Assembly: GCA_964275345.1 (NCBI GenBank)
Contig: CAXYBK010000003.1
Span: 62,001 to 126,000 of the forward strand
Length of the DNA stretch: 64,000 nt
Origin: MED-G78 sp964275345
GTDB lineage: Bacteria; Pseudomonadota; Gammaproteobacteria; Magnimaribacterales; D2472
Direction of reading: 5' to 3'
The translations under genes were made by a program, and so were the position numbers. This document shows, piece after piece, positions 61,890 to 64,000 of the stretch. Position 1 is the stretch's first letter, and each line of letters opens with the position of its first letter. A model generated the notes under the pieces. It was not told where the DNA came from, made no database searches, and worked only from the letters and a program-made list of their open reading frames with translations.

Positions 61890-62233
61890 CTGTATATGAT
61901 TAGACCCACATCTTTAGCGCCTCGAAGCGCCCCAGGCTTAGATACTCTTAGCTTTATAGACTTTACTCCATACTTATCCTTGACCAGAGCAGCGATGCTC
62001 TCAGCAAGCGTCTCTTGGAGTTGAAATGATGAGTCTTCAACAAACTTTATAACGCCTTTAGTAATTGCTTTATAGTCGATAGTGTCTTCAATTGAATCTG
62101 TCGCTGCAGCCTTCTTACAATCAAAGGGGAATTCCATATCAATGCTAACTTCTTGTTTTACTTTTCGCTCCCAATCAAAAATACCAATGATTGTTTCGAT
62201 TCGTAAGTCTTTAATATAAATTATATCTTCCAT
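61886..62233 (-). CDS. folB: Dihydroneopterin aldolase FolB
   Basis: 115-residue enzyme splitting dihydroneopterin to 6-hydroxymethyldihydropterin. Start region IYIKDLRIETIIGIFDWERK carries the family motif (GxxxWER); Tyr in DTIDYKAITKG; and VSKPGALRGAKDVGL holds the catalytic Lys. I start at ATG 62233 since GAGG lies about seven bases upstream, inside the end of tsaD; the longer frame to 62257 adds residues not seen in the family. folB-folK follow tsaD in one operon. Confidence 0.94.
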   Translation of the reverse strand: MEDIIYIKDLRIETIIGIFDWERKVKQEVSIDMEFPFDCKKAAATDSIEDTIDYKAITKGVIKFVEDSSFQLQETLAESIAALVKDKYGVKSIKLRVSKPGALRGAKDVGLIIYR

Positions 62234-62235
62234 CT

Positions 62236-63231
62236 TTATACCTCGTTTAAGGGCCATCTCGGTCTTGCATTTGAATTGCCTTGAGTAGTCATGTCTGGCG
62301 TCTTTAAAGAACCCAGATAGGCAATCATTGCTGCATTATCAGTACAATGCTTCATTGCAGGATATCTTACCTTGATATTAAGTTCGTCTTCCAGCTTACT
62401 CATTTCATCTCGAAGCAATCCATTTGCAGCAACACCACCTGCAAGTATAAGAGTATCTCTATTGGTTTGAATAAGAGACTTTTTAATTTTTGAAACTAGA
62501 ACATCAATAGCTGCTCTTTGAAAAGAAGCTGCTATATCTGGGATATGCTCCTCAAGATTTTCAATATCTCTAATAGAGTATAAAACTGCAGTCTTTAAAC
62601 CACTAAAACTAAGATTTAAATTATCGCTATGCATCATTGGTCTTGGGTAATTGAACTTCTTAGGATCACCGTCCCTAGCAATTCTTTCTATATGAGGTCC
62701 TCCTGGGTAAGGCAGGCTTAAAAGCTTACCAACCTTATCAAAAGCTTCGCCGACAGCATCATCTTGCGATTCTCCTAAAATTGTATAATCGCCAAGACCT
62801 TTCACATCAATAATTAAAGAGTGTCCGCCTGAGACCAAGAGAGAAATAAAAGGAAAGGCTATGTCATCAAAATCTAGTGCTGGCGCCATAAGGTGAGCCT
62901 CTAAGTGATGAACTGGTATTGTTGGTATTCCAAGTCCTGCGGACAAGCCGTGGGCAAAGCTTTCTCCAACTAGCAAAGCTCCAAGTAATCCTGGTCCTGA
63001 GGTATATGCAATTTGATCTATTTCAGAAATATTTCTTGCGCCTAAAGCATCCTCTAAAACTGATATTATCTTTAAACAATGGTCTCTTGAGGCTAATTCT
63101 GGAACAACTCCACCATACTCTGCATGCATGTCAATCTGGCTAAATACAGATTCGCCAACAATGCCTTCCACGCTATCGTAAACAGCAACAGCTGTTTCAT
63201 CGCACGAAGTTTCAATTCCTAAAGTTAACAT
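62236..63231 (-). CDS. tsaD: tRNA threonylcarbamoyladenosine synthase TsaD
   Basis: 331-residue Kae1/Gcp-type ATPase that transfers threonylcarbamoyl to A37 of ANN-decoding tRNAs. Motifs: GIETSCDETAVAVYD, VPELASRDH, YTSGPGLLGALLVG, the metal motif HHLEAHLMAP (about 108-117), LVSGGHSLII, and LILAGGVAANGLLR with HCTDNAAMIA near the end. Complete. It is divergent from rpsU across 51 bases, the standard gammaproteobacterial tsaD/rpsU arrangement. Confidence 0.98.
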   Translation of the reverse strand: MLTLGIETSCDETAVAVYDSVEGIVGESVFSQIDMHAEYGGVVPELASRDHCLKIISVLEDALGARNISEIDQIAYTSGPGLLGALLVGESFAHGLSAGLGIPTIPVHHLEAHLMAPALDFDDIAFPFISLLVSGGHSLIIDVKGLGDYTILGESQDDAVGEAFDKVGKLLSLPYPGGPHIERIARDGDPKKFNYPRPMMHSDNLNLSFSGLKTAVLYSIRDIENLEEHIPDIAASFQRAAIDVLVSKIKKSLIQTNRDTLILAGGVAANGLLRDEMSKLEDELNIKVRYPAMKHCTDNAAMIAYLGSLKTPDMTTQGNSNARPRWPLNEV

Positions 63232-63282
63232 AAAAAAAGTTTTGCAAATTTCCTAATAAAAGCCTAAACTACGCGACTAATT

Positions 63283-63501
63283 ATGCCTTCTATTATAATA
63301 AAAGAAACAGAACATTTTGACATTGGTCTTAGAAAGTTCAAGCGCGCCTGTGAAAAAGCAGCCATTGTACCTGAAATAAGAGCAAGAGAGTTCTATGAAA
63401 AGCCTACAGCAAAAAGAAAACGCTTAATGGCAGCAGCTGTTAAAAGAGCTCATAAAACAAACAGAAAGTTTTCATTTTCAAGACAGAGATCTTACCGATA
63501 A
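63283..63501 (+). CDS. rpsU: 30S ribosomal protein bS21
   Basis: 72-residue basic ribosomal protein that helps initiation. It starts MPSIIIKETEHFDIGLRKFK, with FKRACEKAAIVPEIRAREFYEK-type core (read in two parts) and a Lys/Arg-rich end. Start ATG 63283 has no clear Shine-Dalgarno, as often seen for rpsU. It is divergent from tsaD and three bases upstream of yqeY. dnaG and rpoD, which usually follow in the macromolecular synthesis operon, are located at 32-36 kb instead. Confidence 0.98.
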   Translation: MPSIIIKETEHFDIGLRKFKRACEKAAIVPEIRAREFYEKPTAKRKRLMAAAVKRAHKTNRKFSFSRQRSYR

Positions 63502-63504
63502 ATC

Positions 63505-63948
63505 TTGGCGCTCCTCGCAGATATTAAATCACACCTTAAGCAATCAATGCTTGATAAGAATGTTCCTGTTAGGGATACATTAAGAATGTTGCTTGCAGAA
63601 ATACAAAGATTTGAAATTGATAATAAAGTTGAAGTTGATGATACTCAGGTTCTTCAAATCATTAATAAGATGGTCAAGCAAAGAAATGATTCAATAGAAC
63701 AATTTACTAAAGGCAATCGTCCTGATCTAGCTGACATAGAAAAAACTGAATTGGATATTCTTTCAGCCTATAAGCCTGCTCAATTAGATGAATCAGCAAT
63801 TACTGAAAAAGTTAATGCTGCCATAAATGAAACAGGTGCAGAATCAATGCAAGATATCGGAAAAGTTATGGGCGTTTTAAAAAGCTCTCTTGCCGGATCA
63901 GCTGATATGGGTCTGGTTAGTAAAATAGTAAAAGATCAATTAAGTTAA
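63505..63948 (+). CDS. GatB/YqeY family protein
   Basis: 147-residue helical protein of the YqeY family, similar to the tail domain of GatB. Typical motifs: LRMLLAEIQRFEID (about 26-39), QRNDSIEQFTKGNRPDLAD and LSAYKPAQLDE, ending MGVLKSSLAGSADMGLVSKIV. It may aid tRNA-dependent amidation or act on its own; function is unsettled. Start TTG 63505, 3 bases after rpsU. This rpsU-yqeY order is common, usually with dnaG next; the window ends before the next gene is visible. Confidence 0.94.
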   Translation: MALLADIKSHLKQSMLDKNVPVRDTLRMLLAEIQRFEIDNKVEVDDTQVLQIINKMVKQRNDSIEQFTKGNRPDLADIEKTELDILSAYKPAQLDESAITEKVNAAINETGAESMQDIGKVMGVLKSSLAGSADMGLVSKIVKDQLS

Positions 63949-64000
63949 ATTTCAAATAATTTTTATATTGTAAATATAAATAAACACCTCGAGGCCATCA

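Noticed and set aside
63962..63980. TTTATATT-GTA-AATATAAA hairpin after yqeY
   Set aside because: All A-T pairs and no T tract; may be chance, and the window ends too soon to judge.
1..64000. CRISPR arrays, insertion sequences, prophage or integron features
   Set aside because: No regularly spaced repeats, transposase, integrase or phage structural genes were seen.

Overview
The window looks like a piece of a small, AT-rich genome (roughly one third G+C by eye) from a marine gammaproteobacterium. Supporting this are two large TonB-dependent receptors, a nickel superoxide dismutase, an MntX-like manganese importer, the gene orders fis-purH-purD and lptD-surA-pdxA-rsmA-apaH, rpe linked to trpEGDC, and dense packing with 1-4 bp overlaps and many TTG/GTG starts. 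A SAR86-type organism fits best, but this is inference from gene content. A run of 100 N at 32278-32377 and several single-base frameshifts show that this is draft sequence.

Region by region. 1-1515: 3' part of an S46 dipeptidyl-peptidase. 1.7-5.9 kb: metal and oxidative-stress island with katG, a His-rich small membrane protein, sodN, sodX, mntR and a divergent duplicated membrane protein (MntX-like) whose promoter carries a TAGC-N4-GCTA MntR-type operator. 6.0-9.0 kb: tRNA-Ala, a FecA-like receptor with a perfect Fur box, and DoxX. 9.0-14.4 kb: hflX, a small basic ORF, a steroid 5-alpha-reductase-type membrane enzyme with a membrane partner, a saccharopine-dehydrogenase-like protein, a shikimate kinase and a YeiH-type membrane protein. 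14.4-26.1 kb: probable glycoside uptake and breakdown locus (TonB receptor, secreted amidohydrolase, GH3 beta-glucosidase with PA14, Gfo/Idh/MocA-aldo/keto reductase fusion, GPH symporter, alpha/beta hydrolase). 26.1-32.3 kb: LhgO-like oxidase, frameshifted Mpo1-like gene, YHYH lipoprotein, and a frameshifted dimethylglycine/sarcosine-dehydrogenase-like gene.

32.4-38.7 kb: a leftward housekeeping block (tRNA-CAT fragment, rpoD, dnaG, ruvX, tonB-like, gshB, rsmE). 38.7-43.1 kb: histidine phosphatase, fis, purH, purD, coq7 rightward. 43.1-51.2 kb: a long leftward run of two SDR genes, amgK-murU (peptidoglycan recycling), rpe, a DUF192 protein and trpE-G-D-C. 51.2-60.8 kb: rightward envelope/RNA block with an HCCA-isomerase-like protein, lptD, surA (three frameshifts), pdxA, rsmA, apaH, cca, a pteridine-reductase-like SDR and an APH-type kinase. 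60.8-64.0 kb: PepSY protein, folK, folB, tsaD leftward, then rpsU and yqeY rightward.

The most interesting material is the 3.9-5.9 kb island, where Ni-SOD, its protease, KatG, MntR and a Mn importer candidate sit together with an undescribed His-rich partner. Also notable are the oxidoreductase fusion within the glycoside locus and several genes whose conserved N-termini require non-standard start codons. No CRISPR array, insertion sequence or prophage was seen.
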